Assembly (NCBI RefSeq): GCF_017115045.1
Contig: NZ_JABXKK010000025.1
Coordinates: 1 to 36,580, forward strand
DNA: 36,580 bases
Direction of reading: 5' to 3'
Source of the DNA: Nostoc sp. NMS8
GTDB lineage: Bacteria; Cyanobacteriota; Cyanobacteriia; Cyanobacteriales; Nostocaceae
Shown here: one piece after another, positions 25,001 through 30,923 of the stretch
Numbering within the stretch: position 1 is the stretch's first letter
Layout: each line of letters starts with the position of its first letter
Translations under genes and position numbers: made by a program
The notes under the pieces: model-generated
What the model was told of the DNA's origin: nothing
Seen by the model: the letters and a program-made list of their open reading frames with translations, nothing else
The model's database searches: none

Positions 25001-25645
25001 TATATCAAACTGCCCATGTAAACGAAGCTCTATCTCGTAGCCAAGCTTCTGCACCTCACGCGCCAGAGAGCTTTGGTATGCCATTCCCAAGAATTTCTTA
25101 TTGGCGAATATCTCGTTATTACCCAAACTTAACCACCTACCATCTGGAGTTTGGGTCATGTTCATCAGCAAACAATGGGTGTGCAGATGTGGGTCTAAAT
25201 CCCGACTTTCGATGTGATCGAACTGCGCGACGACCAAGTTACCAGTCTTAACTCTATGTCTGCCGCTATTATCTGTCACTCTGGTATAGGCATAACGCTG
25301 CTCTATTAGCTCCAGAGTTTCTTTTAGCGCCTGATGGTGAGCATCAATCAAACGAGTATCCCCGCCCACCAAGGCCATCAAGCTTACACTTTTGGGCGCA
25401 GAAAATGTACAGTCTAATGCGGCTCTGCGTTCGTCGGGCTTCAAGGCCCTGGCATTTAATTGCTCACGACCCTGGGGTGAACGCCCTGAGATCACATTTT
25501 TAAAAGCTTCTTCATCATCGATTGCCCCTGACAAACCCAATTTTAAAGCACCTTGACCACTCCAAAGCGACTTCCCTTGGTGGTAGTAGTTTTTGACGAA
25601 GTAGTTCACCGCCATCTCTGAAGAAACGTTAGCAGCTGTCAGCAT
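19067..25645 (-). CDS. MobF relaxase-helicase fused to a DUF3854/TOPRIM-like domain and a repeat tail
   Basis: A 2192-residue transfer initiator. Residues 1-300 are a TrwC/TraI-type relaxase: candidate nucleophiles Y15 and Y20/Y21, the SAPKSVS motif at 82-88, and metal ligands H144, H155 and H157 (H-L-H-T-H). Residues about 400-850 are a RecD-like helicase: Walker A GVAGAGKT 423-430, D492-E493, GDTKQLSAVE, YSSQGKT and YVAISRARH. After a proline-rich linker, about 1015-1280 match DUF3854, a TOPRIM-like domain of cyanobacterial replication proteins (AEGAKKAASLLSQG, FCFDYE, KGVDDFIVASG). Then follow a low-complexity stretch, ten 61-residue repeats (1468-2077) and a basic tail. AGAGGTG lies 5 bases before the ATG. 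It nicks oriT and unwinds the transferred strand. Confidence 0.96.
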   Translation of the reverse strand: MLTAANVSSEMAVNYFVKNYYHQGKSLWSGQGALKLGLSGAIDDEEAFKNVISGRSPQGREQLNARALKPDERRAALDCTFSAPKSVSLMALVGGDTRLIDAHHQALKETLELIEQRYAYTRVTDNSGRHRVKTGNLVVAQFDHIESRDLDPHLHTHCLLMNMTQTPDGRWLSLGNNEIFANKKFLGMAYQSSLAREVQKLGYEIELRLHGQFDIKGFKFEDLETFSKRRQQIIASSGANSTWAEREKIWDDTRQRKQKLPESELVALWKEEAAALGITFVKPGEPRKEQAPLVVEQKSLIDALDDAIAHCSERNVAFRQEDLEKFILESRLATDVTATAALIREHQELIALPGLTDQFTTMTSVRRELATIELMQQGVGKVVPITNREVVESLLEKSLLNAGQRQAVELAALTQDQFVAWQGVAGAGKTFALKELKAIALFLGYTIKAFAPSSMAAKVLSEELGIQGETVASLLVSEPAPRLELNQIWIVDEAGLLSAKDAHALLERATLEGARLLLVGDTKQLSAVEAGSPFKSLQQAGIKTAHLNQSNRQRNPDLKIAVDLIADGRVEAGFKQLETIGSIQEVSPDTIREIIAADYIGLTKEQRARTLVLAGTNVEKLALTQAIRGKLKQEGSLGATANITQLQALNLTKVQLRYTHNFELGNVVMPTRNYKRRGLEKALLYEVVGKNTDRLILKADDGKQLEVDANFDKAVYQREQIEIAVGDRLQWKKNDRQLQRRNGQEFVVTAIEGDSAQIQYLDSNRTETINLKQAQNLDYALVSTIYSSQGKTTDKALIAADHTIGQESFYVAISRARHNVKLYTKDKSELLQLAQESKAKDNALELLMNSLKMERIQAKTTSVSPRANQPIVKLEVAIAEPVLKAQPLVSEQVSLPVSRPVPLVTTSLETVAKPTPKEKHRDDRKSPVFEKPVLKTAAPTEAFWIPQKSEEVPNFIEPKHWQEFENSAIHPDIAAKNFSSLQFNYAGGEHEAWERLMVSEKLNRTNTGRLTEGLIRAYSHLDAGGWWCDAGVDARTFADLTPGDKPAIKRWGCYKPNTPRPKKDEENQVIEGKFIKYEHPPKVELSIFLLNVPEDIAKRIYSKHNVNPTQQERKSGFWYCVWKYNIPCAIAEGAKKAASLLSQGHAAIGLPGISSGYRTPKDEFGKKIGKSYLHEELAVFATQGRVFKFCFDYETKPETKLHIERDISVTGRLLQEAGARVKVVSLPGPSKGVDDFIVASGPLAYEKLSHEAKRLRDWQQQNQRFLNAAFPSPPHLTPEQRSIQLEGTGNRERATGNDKLDLLPTHREEEIEKTVACSPLPVPYLLQNKPQVQTHDFNQRQQPNSDTVPNREDRAIDPENRAVTNQQPAINPENRVLRNEPSREPNRNERESVELLAAINRDAELEKVFEHGDDIAGINQSSTDDGLRGQRTEKLSRQINGQDSTIFNREANYVHSSQPATRQLLNTISDYIEQSAIESALTQTILGLTEQLSQSHQQLLAAKSTFNDFETALTAELQSHAEKRAILSISDYIEQSTIESALAQAVLGLTEQLSQSHQQLLASKTTFNDFETVLTAELQSHAQNKAILSISDYIEQSAVESALTQTILGLTEQLSQSHQQLLASKTTFSDFETALTQELQLHAEKKAILSISDYIEQSAIESALTQTILGLTEQLSRSHQQLVEAQTVFNDFDEAVTAELQSHAEKKAILSISDYIEQSAVESALTQAVLGLTEQLSQSHQQLLAAKSTFNDFETALTAELQSHAEKRAILSISDYIEQSAIESALTQAVLGLTEQLSQSHQQLLASKTTFNDFETALTAELQSHAEKKAILSISDYIEQSSVESALTQAVLGLTEQLSQSHQQLLAAKSTFNDFETALTAELQSHAEKRAILSISDYIEQSTIESALAQAVLRLTEQLSQSHQQLLAAKSIFNDFETALTAELQSHAEKRAILSISDYIEQSTIESALAQAVLGLTEQLSQSHQQLVASKTTFNDFDEAVTAELQSHAQNKAILSISDYIEQSTVESALTQAVLGLTEQLSQSHQQLVTAKSTFSDFETALTQELKSHVEKKAILSTSNSVEQSATESTLAKTLLAELKLHLKQMIQGLDIERLAEVVMEVGKYVKGEKVTGAKVSELFTSVTTDAKVLTFEEKMNIVRQLIRDDKPSILKRLKINPQQSDDNGEHLQFRR
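19415..21244 (-). repeat. Ten 183-bp (61-residue) tandem repeats in the relaxase tail
   Basis: Ten consecutive units of exactly 183 bases, each encoding a helical 61-residue module that begins ISDYIEQS and contains GLTEQLSQSHQQL and a TAELQSHAEKKA-like end. Units are highly similar, with variants (for example T-I-E-S versus A-V-E-S, and D-E-A-V replacing E-T-A-L). A degenerate eleventh start (TSNSVEQSATEST) follows. The modules are predicted to be amphipathic helices, giving a long rod or array of binding sites. Confidence 0.95.
21250..21642 (-). CDS. Possible overprinted coiled-coil ORF inside the relaxase gene
   Basis: In another frame of the same strand, an ATG at 21642 opens 130 residues ending 5 bases before the first 61-residue repeat. 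It reads as a clean heptad coiled coil (LTEKIEQLTQKIEQLQ, QQLTQKIEFLE) followed by LTEMLNSKK and LTDKIQQFLIEKQ. The relaxase frame over the same bases reads low-complexity residues rich in N, R, E, P and Q, so the coiled-coil frame is the more protein-like one. It may be a nested gene, or the ancestral frame of a once separate gene now read out of frame. There is only a weak ribosome site. Confidence 0.4.
   Translation of the reverse strand: MTLTNDNNLTQIQFLTEKIEQLTQKIEQLQTNSQQLTQKIEFLETSQAENLIEMSANQSNFLQQLTEMLNSKKSSSMETILQELTKALQMMGFEVNEQRNSQDKLTDKIQQFLIEKQIMSILHNQPPDNS
21677..21788. repeat. Palindromic short repeat inside the relaxase coding sequence
   Basis: GGGAACAGGCAA occurs at 21677 and 21691 (14-base period). 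Its complement TTGCCTGTTCCC lies at 21777, with a near copy (TTGCCCGTTCCC) at 21763, again 14 bases apart. The two arms form a long hairpin of the dispersed cyanobacterial type. It stays in frame and adds residues such as TGNRERATGN to the relaxase, right where the conserved domains end. Confidence 0.75.
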
Positions 25646-25741
25646 GGCTCACCTCTGGGATGGGGTTTACAAAAGTTAATCCTTGTTCTATTCCATCTGT
25701 TGGTGCAACAAACTCTTTTCAAAAAATTCTGATTATTTTTT

Positions 25742-25772
25742 CTTATTGCAAGATAATCACCTTTGCAATAAG
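25742..25772. promoter_or_regulatory. Perfect 10-bp inverted repeat, candidate oriT element
   Basis: CTTATTGCAA (25742-25751) and TTGCAATAAG (25763-25772) are exact reverse complements separated by 11 bases, 97 bases upstream of the relaxase start. Neither side is followed by a T-run in the transcribed direction, so it is not a typical terminator. MobF relaxases recognise an inverted repeat next to their nic site, usually close to the relaxase gene, so this is the best oriT candidate here. An operator for the relaxase promoter is the alternative. Confidence 0.45.
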
Positions 25773-26021
25773 TATTGAGGTCAAAATCAATCCCCGTCAT
25801 CAAACTTCGTGGTGCTTGATGACTAATGAAATTTTTTTCGTGAGACTTTGACCAAAACAAAATTTTATTTCCCCAACTCTCCTGTCATTTAATATAGCAA
25901 AAAATCGAGCATTCTTTCCGCCAAATATGGCGTACTGTGCGTCAGAAAAAGATGGATTACAAGGCTTGCGCCCTCTAAATCATGTTTAAAATTAGTAGGA
26001 GAACATGGGAATAAATCGGGT

Positions 26022-26053
26022 GACTTCCGAGAACTTCCGGGAACTTCCGGGAA
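26022..26053. repeat. Three tandem 10-bp repeats (CTTCCGGGAA type)
   Basis: GACTTCCGA, GAACTTCCGG and GAACTTCCGG follow each other with 10-base spacing, ending GAA at 26053. Each contains the TTCC...GGAA dyad. Their helical phasing suggests cooperative protein binding. Confidence 0.7.
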
Positions 26054-26147
26054 ATATTGGGTTTTATTAAGCTAATGATAATTGGTTATTAGATGATGTT
26101 TAATATGTAATAACATCAGCGATGAATTTGAATTTGTGGAGTGGGAC

Positions 26148-26207
26148 ATTGGGATATATTGGGATAAATTGATGAGAATTAGTGAGGATTGGTGAGGATT
26201 GGAAACT
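26148..26207. repeat. Six phased 10-bp repeats, candidate parC centromere
   Basis: Six 10-base units start at 26148, 26158, 26168, 26178, 26188 and 26198: ATTGGGATAT, ATTGGGATAA, ATTGATGAGA, ATTAGTGAGG, ATTGGTGAGG, ATTGGAAACT. All begin ATT and most continue G or GG. ParM systems use arrays of 10-11-base repeats upstream of parM as the centromere bound by the adaptor. This array lies 158 bases before the ParM start. Confidence 0.6.
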
Positions 26208-26365
26208 TAGGCAATTTTCCAGAAAATGCACAAATCAGTGAAATAAAAGTGCAATTGTAATGTTTCATAACTTTTATTTACAAATGCTGAAATCATTACG
26301 GTATATGCGCTTTAGCCTTTTAGGAATAATTCTTGATAAAGAGTGAAAAATAGGGGAAATTTTTT

Positions 26366-27481
26366 GTGGATTTAATGTTGAGCCTTGATCCAGGAACTTC
26401 AATGACGAAGATGGTTTATCGTGTTTCCTTGGAGATGTCTTGTAAACCAGAATTGCTGTGTATGGAGCCAGAGTTAGTTAAGATTTCTAGAGACTCGCTC
26501 TCTTTATATGAGTCTGGGCAAATTAATCGGCCGAATCCAGAGAATGAGGCTTGGATAGAGTACAACGGAGAGTATTATGCGGTTGGGTTTTTGGCCCAAA
26601 AGTATTTTGAAGCGCGAATCAATTTTTTAGAACTCAAGTATGAGAACGCGATTCCAAAAACTTTAGCAGCAGTGGGGGCAATAGCGATTAGAGAAGGATT
26701 GAAGTCCAACCTTGATTTATCGTTGGGACTGCTGTTGCCTTATGGGGAGTGGGAAGACAGGGAAAGATTGGAGATGGGTTTAACCAAGGCACTGTCTAGC
26801 TTTAGCTTTCGAGGTCAACAATTTTGTGTAAATCTGATCAGCTTTCAGTGTTTGCCGGAGGGTGGGGGACTGGTATTGACGCGAAGTAAAAAACTCGGCA
26901 CAGACTTTAATAAAGTGAACATTGCTGTGGTGATGCTGGGTTTTCGGGATATATCAGCCGTAATCTTTGAGCGGGGTATATCAACTGGAAAAACAGAAGG
27001 TTTGGGTTTAGCCTGGATGCTGGAGAGAATCAAAAGCCGAACATCAGGACAGAACTTACATGATTTGTTAAAGGCTGTTCATCTATCAGGTTCAGCGTTA
27101 AAACCGAGATACTTTAACACCTTGGCTCGGAGTAAGAATGCTGAGTTTAAAGCTGAGGAAGTAGCACAAATTGTTGAAGTAGCGGAGTTATCTCGAAAAG
27201 AATACTGGAATAAAGTATCTATTTGGCTGAGTATGAATATTCCTGTTGATATTCAGCAAGTAATTATTGGTGGGGGAACATCGGAATATTTAGTTACTGA
27301 GTTGAAAAACTTATTTACTTATACCGAGATTTCATGGGCGGCAGAATTAGAAGAGGATGTGCGCTTGGCTTTTAACCTGCCGATTAAAAAAGATGCGTTG
27401 TGCTTACGTTTCACGGATGTATACGGATTATTCCGTTATCAAAACGCTACATCAGCTATTTCAAACCATCGTGCGTCCTAG
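26366..27481 (+). CDS. parM: Actin-like plasmid segregation ATPase, ParM/StbA family
   Basis: A 371-residue actin-fold protein. Phosphate-1 motif: S-L-D8-P-G10-T-S...K15. WIEYNGEYYAVGFLA (about 63-77) is the typical ParM strand pair, LLLPYGEW and L-P-E-G-G-G-L-V-L follow, and the adenosine motif is V-I-I-G-G-G-T-S-E-Y-L at 299-309. ParM filaments push plasmid copies apart. The expected phosphate-2 D-x-G is M190-L-G192 here, an unusual substitution. The start is GTG with AGGGGA about 9 bases upstream; the ATG at 26375 is possible. The gene leads a plus-strand operon and has a phased repeat array upstream. Confidence 0.87.
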   Translation: MDLMLSLDPGTSMTKMVYRVSLEMSCKPELLCMEPELVKISRDSLSLYESGQINRPNPENEAWIEYNGEYYAVGFLAQKYFEARINFLELKYENAIPKTLAAVGAIAIREGLKSNLDLSLGLLLPYGEWEDRERLEMGLTKALSSFSFRGQQFCVNLISFQCLPEGGGLVLTRSKKLGTDFNKVNIAVVMLGFRDISAVIFERGISTGKTEGLGLAWMLERIKSRTSGQNLHDLLKAVHLSGSALKPRYFNTLARSKNAEFKAEEVAQIVEVAELSRKEYWNKVSIWLSMNIPVDIQQVIIGGGTSEYLVTELKNLFTYTEISWAAELEEDVRLAFNLPIKKDALCLRFTDVYGLFRYQNATSAISNHRAS

Positions 27482-27511
27482 TAATTTGCTCGTTTTAAAG
27501 GAATATTAGCA

Positions 27512-27955
27512 ATGTTTTCAGATGTTGAGTTTCGCTTACGAAGTAGAGTTAAGACTGATAGCCCCGAAGCAATGCTGTTTAAGTATTTAAACTCGAGAAA
27601 TACTCTTTATCCTGCGAAAGATATGGTGATAATTGCTATTAGCAGCTATTGGCTTCCTTTAGCCTATCAAGCCCAAGAGCAACCCGTAGATTTAGAACCA
27701 CACATTCGTGCTTGTCTTTACCGCCTTCAACTTCACTCTTCATATCTGATGGGACTGCTGGGAGAAATCCCGTCTCAGGCAGCCACGATGATTGCAATAG
27801 ACAGAAATTCACTTTCATCACTTTCCCTTCCATCCAATATTCCCGCAACAGAACCATCTAAGATTCCCGCAACAGAACCATCTAAGATTCCCGCAGCAGA
27901 ACAAAGACAGTTAAAAGTTGACTGGTTAAATCCTTTTTCAACTTTATCTAAATAG
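27512..27955 (+). CDS. Candidate ParR-type adaptor protein
   Basis: A 147-residue protein directly after parM with a good ribosome site (AAAGGAA). The N-terminal 90 residues are helical and partly basic (RLRSRVKTDSPEAMLFKYLN...KDMVIIAISSYW), and the C-terminus is a flexible tail with the octapeptide IPATEPSK repeated about 2.5 times (24-base DNA repeat at 27840-27897). ParR adaptors are small, follow parM, have an N-terminal DNA-binding part and use a C-terminal tail to touch the filament. The match is by position, size and tail; the ribbon-helix-helix signature is not evident. Confidence 0.65.
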   Translation: MFSDVEFRLRSRVKTDSPEAMLFKYLNSRNTLYPAKDMVIIAISSYWLPLAYQAQEQPVDLEPHIRACLYRLQLHSSYLMGLLGEIPSQAATMIAIDRNSLSSLSLPSNIPATEPSKIPATEPSKIPAAEQRQLKVDWLNPFSTLSK

Positions 27956-27961
27956 GAATTC

Positions 27962-28819
27962 ATGATTATGTATCAACCACAAGAACTTTTTAACAACCTC
28001 TCACCATCCGAAATTAGCCGGACTTTACGCTTGAGTGGGATACCTGAAAAAGAGTCATATACCGAGAATGATGCAGACAGGTTTCGTGAATGTCGCACCT
28101 TAATTGAGCAGGGTGGAAATGATGAAGAAGTAATGGCTCTATTATCTCCAGTTGTTGACGATGCACTGTCAGAAACTCAGGGCAATTCCTCGTCGTCAAC
28201 GAAGAATGGGGGGAAAAAACAAGGGAAGAAAGCCCAATTACCATTAGATATTACTGAATTACTAGTTATTGCTCGTGAAAGAGGCTATAAAATCGCACTT
28301 TCTCAGGCTTTAATAATTCTCCAAGTCTGCGGACTATCTGAGCAAGATGAGTATAGCCCAGATGAGTGCGAACGCTTTCTTGAAACCTACAAATCAATAA
28401 AAGAGCAAAACAAATCCTTTGAAGAAGTTGCAGCCAGCTTAACAACTCTAGGTAAAAGCGAAAATTCTCAACAATTAAAATTAGATGCAGTGATTGAGAA
28501 TGTTAGTGAAAAAGCTGTAGCGGCAAGAGAAAATTTATCTAGCTTGATTGATAAAATTACTGCTGCTCAGGCTGAAGAAGCCCCAGAGTTAGTTCAATCA
28601 CTTTACCTTAAAAATGTTGCACTGAAATTACAACAGAGCGATTCTGAAAATAACCTCTTCGCTCAATTAGAAGAAAGAATCATGGCGAGAATCGCCGAAA
28701 AAAAGCAGCAGAGGCTACAGTTATCTGGAGTGACTTGGGAGACGACACCCTTACCATCTTCTTCGCCCACGCCGATGCTGTCGCCCAACGCATTAGAGAA
28801 TGGAACGAATACCGATTAA
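27962..28819 (+). CDS. Hypothetical protein with a duplicated helical module
   Basis: A 285-residue protein third in the parM operon. Two copies of a helical module are visible: about 14-62 (ISRTLRLSGIPEKESYTENDADRFRECRTLIEQG) and about 110-160 (SQALIILQVCGLSEQDEYSPDECERFLETYKSIKEQ), each with S-G/C-G-L-x-E-x-x-x-Y-x-x-x-D/E-x-x-R-F/C-E. Such units are reminiscent of MerR-like or SAP-like DNA-binding modules, but I do not recognise the family. The C-terminus is charged and overlaps the next gene by 85 bases. TAGGAA precedes the ATG. Confidence 0.7.
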   Translation: MIMYQPQELFNNLSPSEISRTLRLSGIPEKESYTENDADRFRECRTLIEQGGNDEEVMALLSPVVDDALSETQGNSSSSTKNGGKKQGKKAQLPLDITELLVIARERGYKIALSQALIILQVCGLSEQDEYSPDECERFLETYKSIKEQNKSFEEVAASLTTLGKSENSQQLKLDAVIENVSEKAVAARENLSSLIDKITAAQAEEAPELVQSLYLKNVALKLQQSDSENNLFAQLEERIMARIAEKKQQRLQLSGVTWETTPLPSSSPTPMLSPNALENGTNTD

Positions 28820-29253
28820 AACAAGAAATTGCAGCCAAAGAACGCACTATTGATATTCAAGTCGAAAAAGCCTCCGATGCTAAAGCCAATAAATTAGCTG
28901 CCCACAAGCTGGAAAAAATACAGGCATGGAACGAAGCACAACTAGAACGTCAAAAACTTCGTCAAAAACGCTTTGAACAGTTCAAAGGACTTGTTTTTTG
29001 GCTCGGTGGTTGGGTCGGTTCTGGCCGCTCTGGTATTTTCTTTTTTGGCTCTGCCATGTTAGCTTCTGCGACTTTTGCAGGAGTAACAATCATTAATCTG
29101 CCAACAAATCTTTCCTGTCCTGATCCCAAAAGTCCCTGTTATTTGGTATATCAAATGCGATTTAACAATAAAAGTGTGATTCTTCCACAGCAGACCAAGG
29201 ATATTATTGCTGAGTATGAACGTAATAAGAATAAACCTAAACGGCACAAGTAA
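28735..29253 (+). CDS. Coiled-coil membrane protein
   Basis: A 172-residue protein starting at TTG with GGAG about 5 bases upstream, inside the end of the previous gene in another frame. Residues 18-90 form a charged helix (REWNEYRLKQEIAAKERT...QLERQKLRQKRFEQF), then a glycine-rich turn, one membrane segment (about 99-118, GIFFFGSAMLASATFAGVTI) and a short outer tail with two cysteines (S-C-P-D, S-P-C-Y). Its position in the segregation operon suggests a membrane anchor for that system or for a transfer function. No family recognised. Confidence 0.65.
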   Translation: MGDDTLTIFFAHADAVAQRIREWNEYRLKQEIAAKERTIDIQVEKASDAKANKLAAHKLEKIQAWNEAQLERQKLRQKRFEQFKGLVFWLGGWVGSGRSGIFFFGSAMLASATFAGVTIINLPTNLSCPDPKSPCYLVYQMRFNNKSVILPQQTKDIIAEYERNKNKPKRHK

Positions 29254-29293
29254 TTAATTAGTAAACCTTAATATTCAGTAGCGGATTAGTTTT

Positions 29294-29998
29294 ATGCAGG
29301 AGCAAGAGACGTTAGAAACTTATCAACAGGCGATTGCAATCTATGAAACTGCCCTCAAGTTTACTCCTAATGACTTTAAGACTCTTAGGCACTTGGGTAT
29401 GGCTCTAGAAAAATTATCCCAGCTACACTGGTGTCTTGACCACCATAAATATGCAATCGATACCTTAAAGCAAGCGATAGCCACTTATAAAACTGCGTTT
29501 GAGCAAACTCCCAATGATGACCTGAATATCAGTTATTTGGGGATGCTCGTAGAAAGATTAGCACAGCAACAGTTTAGCCAGAAACAATACACAGAAGCAT
29601 TCGTTACCTACCAACAGGCTGTTACTATTTACGATAGTGTGCTAAAGTTTGCTCCAAATGACTATTGTAGTCATGCACTTAAAGCTGGTGTATTCAATAC
29701 AATAGCTGATTCACACTCTTATTTGTCACAATATAGACAGGCGCTTGATAATTATCAGCAAGCAAGCGCAAGCTATGATATTTCACTATTGCTCAAACCC
29801 ATCAAGCCTATTGAATTTGATAAGGCTCGAACATTGCAAAAAATAGGTAATTGTCTTCAACAATTATCTAGCAACCAAGAAGCACTTGGGTATTACCAAG
29901 CGGCAATGGAGATATTCAAACGCATTTTACCTCCCAATGATAAACAGATCAATTTTGTAGAACAAGAAATGCAAAAAGTCTTAGCAGAATTAAATTGA
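29294..29998 (+). CDS. Tetratricopeptide-repeat protein
   Basis: A 234-residue all-helical protein with about five TPR-like units, such as YQQAIAIYETALKFTPND, LKQAIATYKTAFEQTPND, YQQAVTIYDSVLKFAPND and YYQAAMEIFKRILPPND. The N-terminal units share the A-x-x-x-Y-x-x-A-L-x-x-x-P-N-D signature. TPR proteins act as scaffolds; the partner cannot be named from sequence. It ends the plus-strand operon that begins with parM, 40 bases after the previous gene. No signal peptide is present, so it is likely cytoplasmic. Confidence 0.85.
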   Translation: MQEQETLETYQQAIAIYETALKFTPNDFKTLRHLGMALEKLSQLHWCLDHHKYAIDTLKQAIATYKTAFEQTPNDDLNISYLGMLVERLAQQQFSQKQYTEAFVTYQQAVTIYDSVLKFAPNDYCSHALKAGVFNTIADSHSYLSQYRQALDNYQQASASYDISLLLKPIKPIEFDKARTLQKIGNCLQQLSSNQEALGYYQAAMEIFKRILPPNDKQINFVEQEMQKVLAELN

Positions 29999-29999
29999 T

Positions 30000-30355
30000 T
30001 AATTCAATCATGCGGGGAGCAGTTTTCTTACCATCTGATGTATTTTGTCCTTCCTCATTACACTAATTTTCGGGATGTAATCTAGTATTTATGCACTACA
30101 AATAACGGAATTTCAGTATTATAATAGCGATCTCTCTGGCAGTGCGTTCGACTGATGACCAACAAACAGCGATATAAACAATTGCGTTCTAGGTTAGTTC
30201 AGGTAGGTCGGTTTCATCATCTGCTATATCTGTCTGCGATCGCTGCTTTACTTTACGATGCGTAGCCGCCGTAGGCATCGCTTTTTTTCATATATTCAGG
30301 TAAAATCACTGTATTTGATGGATAAAAACGGTCTTACAGCGCAACTTCACCTACT
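30000..30355. other. Intergenic region with HIP1 site and hairpin
   Basis: About 356 bases between the convergent TPR gene and the 176-residue gene. I see no gene. It contains a HIP1 octamer (GCGATCGC near 30236) and a hairpin with a T-run (30256-30288), listed separately. Confidence 0.6.
30256..30288 (+). terminator. Terminator-like hairpin from a dispersed cyanobacterial repeat
   Basis: CGATGC (30256-30261) pairs with GCATCG (30275-30280), with partial pairing inward, and is followed by seven T's (30282-30288). The core resembles the GATGCCTACGGCGG-type repeat found in many copies in Nostoc genomes. It lies downstream of the TPR gene in the correct direction to end that operon. Confidence 0.55.
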
Positions 30356-30886
30356 CTAATAGGAGGTGTTTTTATCAAAAGGCAAGCTATCTTCCGGCTC
30401 GAAGTTCTGCAAGTCCTGTTCCATTTGGCGGAGGCGTTGAACGTAGGTTCTACTGTCTTCAATCCTTTCTTTCATCCGTTCTTCACCAAAGTTAATACCT
30501 TGTTCTGCATGATCGGCAGACACAGCATTATAATTCTCGACTTCGTTTTTCTTACGCCACTCCTGCTGTTCCAGGGCACTTTCACTGATGCCAATTTGCC
30601 GAGCGTACTCTACATATTCAGGTCTGAGAGAGCCGTCAGGGTTAAATTCCTTTTTTTCTTGTTCAGTAAAGAAATCGTAGGCTGTGTAGATTGGCCACGG
30701 CTCTGGATCAGTCTCGTCTAAGTGCTTCCACTCGTCGTATCTTGCTTTTAGCCTAGAGGCATAATCATCAATCGCCTCGTTACTCATTCCCACAGATAAC
30801 ATTTCTTGTCGAGCTTCATTTTTCAAGCTGCCATCTGGATGGAACTCATCCTTGTGCATATTTATCCAACGCTTAATTCTTGACAT
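30356..30886 (-). CDS. Hypothetical 176-residue protein with a duplicated EFxPDGSL motif
   Basis: A soluble, acidic and helical protein with an excellent ribosome site (GAGGAG, 6 bases before the ATG). Two related segments are visible: residues 13-45 (EFHPDGSLKNEARQEMLSVGMSNEAI) and about 79-105 (EFNPDGSLRPEYVEYARQIGISESAL), indicating an internal duplication. I do not recognise the family. It is transcribed divergently from the 1598-residue polymerase-like gene, with only 49 bases between the two starts and an inverted repeat in that gap, so it may regulate or assist that protein. Confidence 0.75.
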   Translation of the reverse strand: MSRIKRWINMHKDEFHPDGSLKNEARQEMLSVGMSNEAIDDYASRLKARYDEWKHLDETDPEPWPIYTAYDFFTEQEKKEFNPDGSLRPEYVEYARQIGISESALEQQEWRKKNEVENYNAVSADHAEQGINFGEERMKERIEDSRTYVQRLRQMEQDLQNFEPEDSLPFDKNTSY

Positions 30887-30901
30887 ATAAATCTCCTCAA
30901 A

Positions 30902-30923
30902 AATTGATTAATTTTCATCAATT
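30902..30923. promoter_or_regulatory. Operator-like dyad between divergent genes
   Basis: AATTGAT (30902-30908) and ATCAATT (30917-30923) form a 7-base perfect inverted repeat with an 8-base spacer, centred in the 49-base gap between the 176-residue gene and the polymerase-like gene. The position would allow one bound protein to control both. Confidence 0.45.

Larger units (their letters stand above)
25646..26365. other. 720-bp intergenic region between relaxase and parM (control region)
   Basis: No gene is supported here. It separates the minus-strand relaxase from the plus-strand ParM operon, so it must hold divergent promoters. From left to right it contains the 10-bp inverted repeat (25742-25772), a small dyad CGCCA/TGGCG (25919-25932), a first set of 10-base repeats (26022-26053), an inverted repeat GTTATTA/TAATAAC (26085-26091 and 26108-26114), and a second, longer set of 10-base repeats (26148-26207). 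This density of repeats suits an oriT plus a plasmid centromere. Confidence 0.6.

Noticed and set aside
24345..25040. Plus-strand frames of 87 and 124 residues inside the relaxase gene
   Set aside because: Antisense shadows of the helicase and relaxase domains, whose motifs are intact on the minus strand.
25742..25772. Terminator reading of the 10-bp inverted repeat
   Set aside because: The stem is AT-rich and neither transcribed direction gives a run of T's after it, so a DNA-binding or oriT role is more likely.
25639..25860. 73-residue minus-strand frame just upstream of the relaxase, and a 63-residue plus frame opposite
   Set aside because: They cover the inverted repeat and non-coding control region, have odd composition and no ribosome site.
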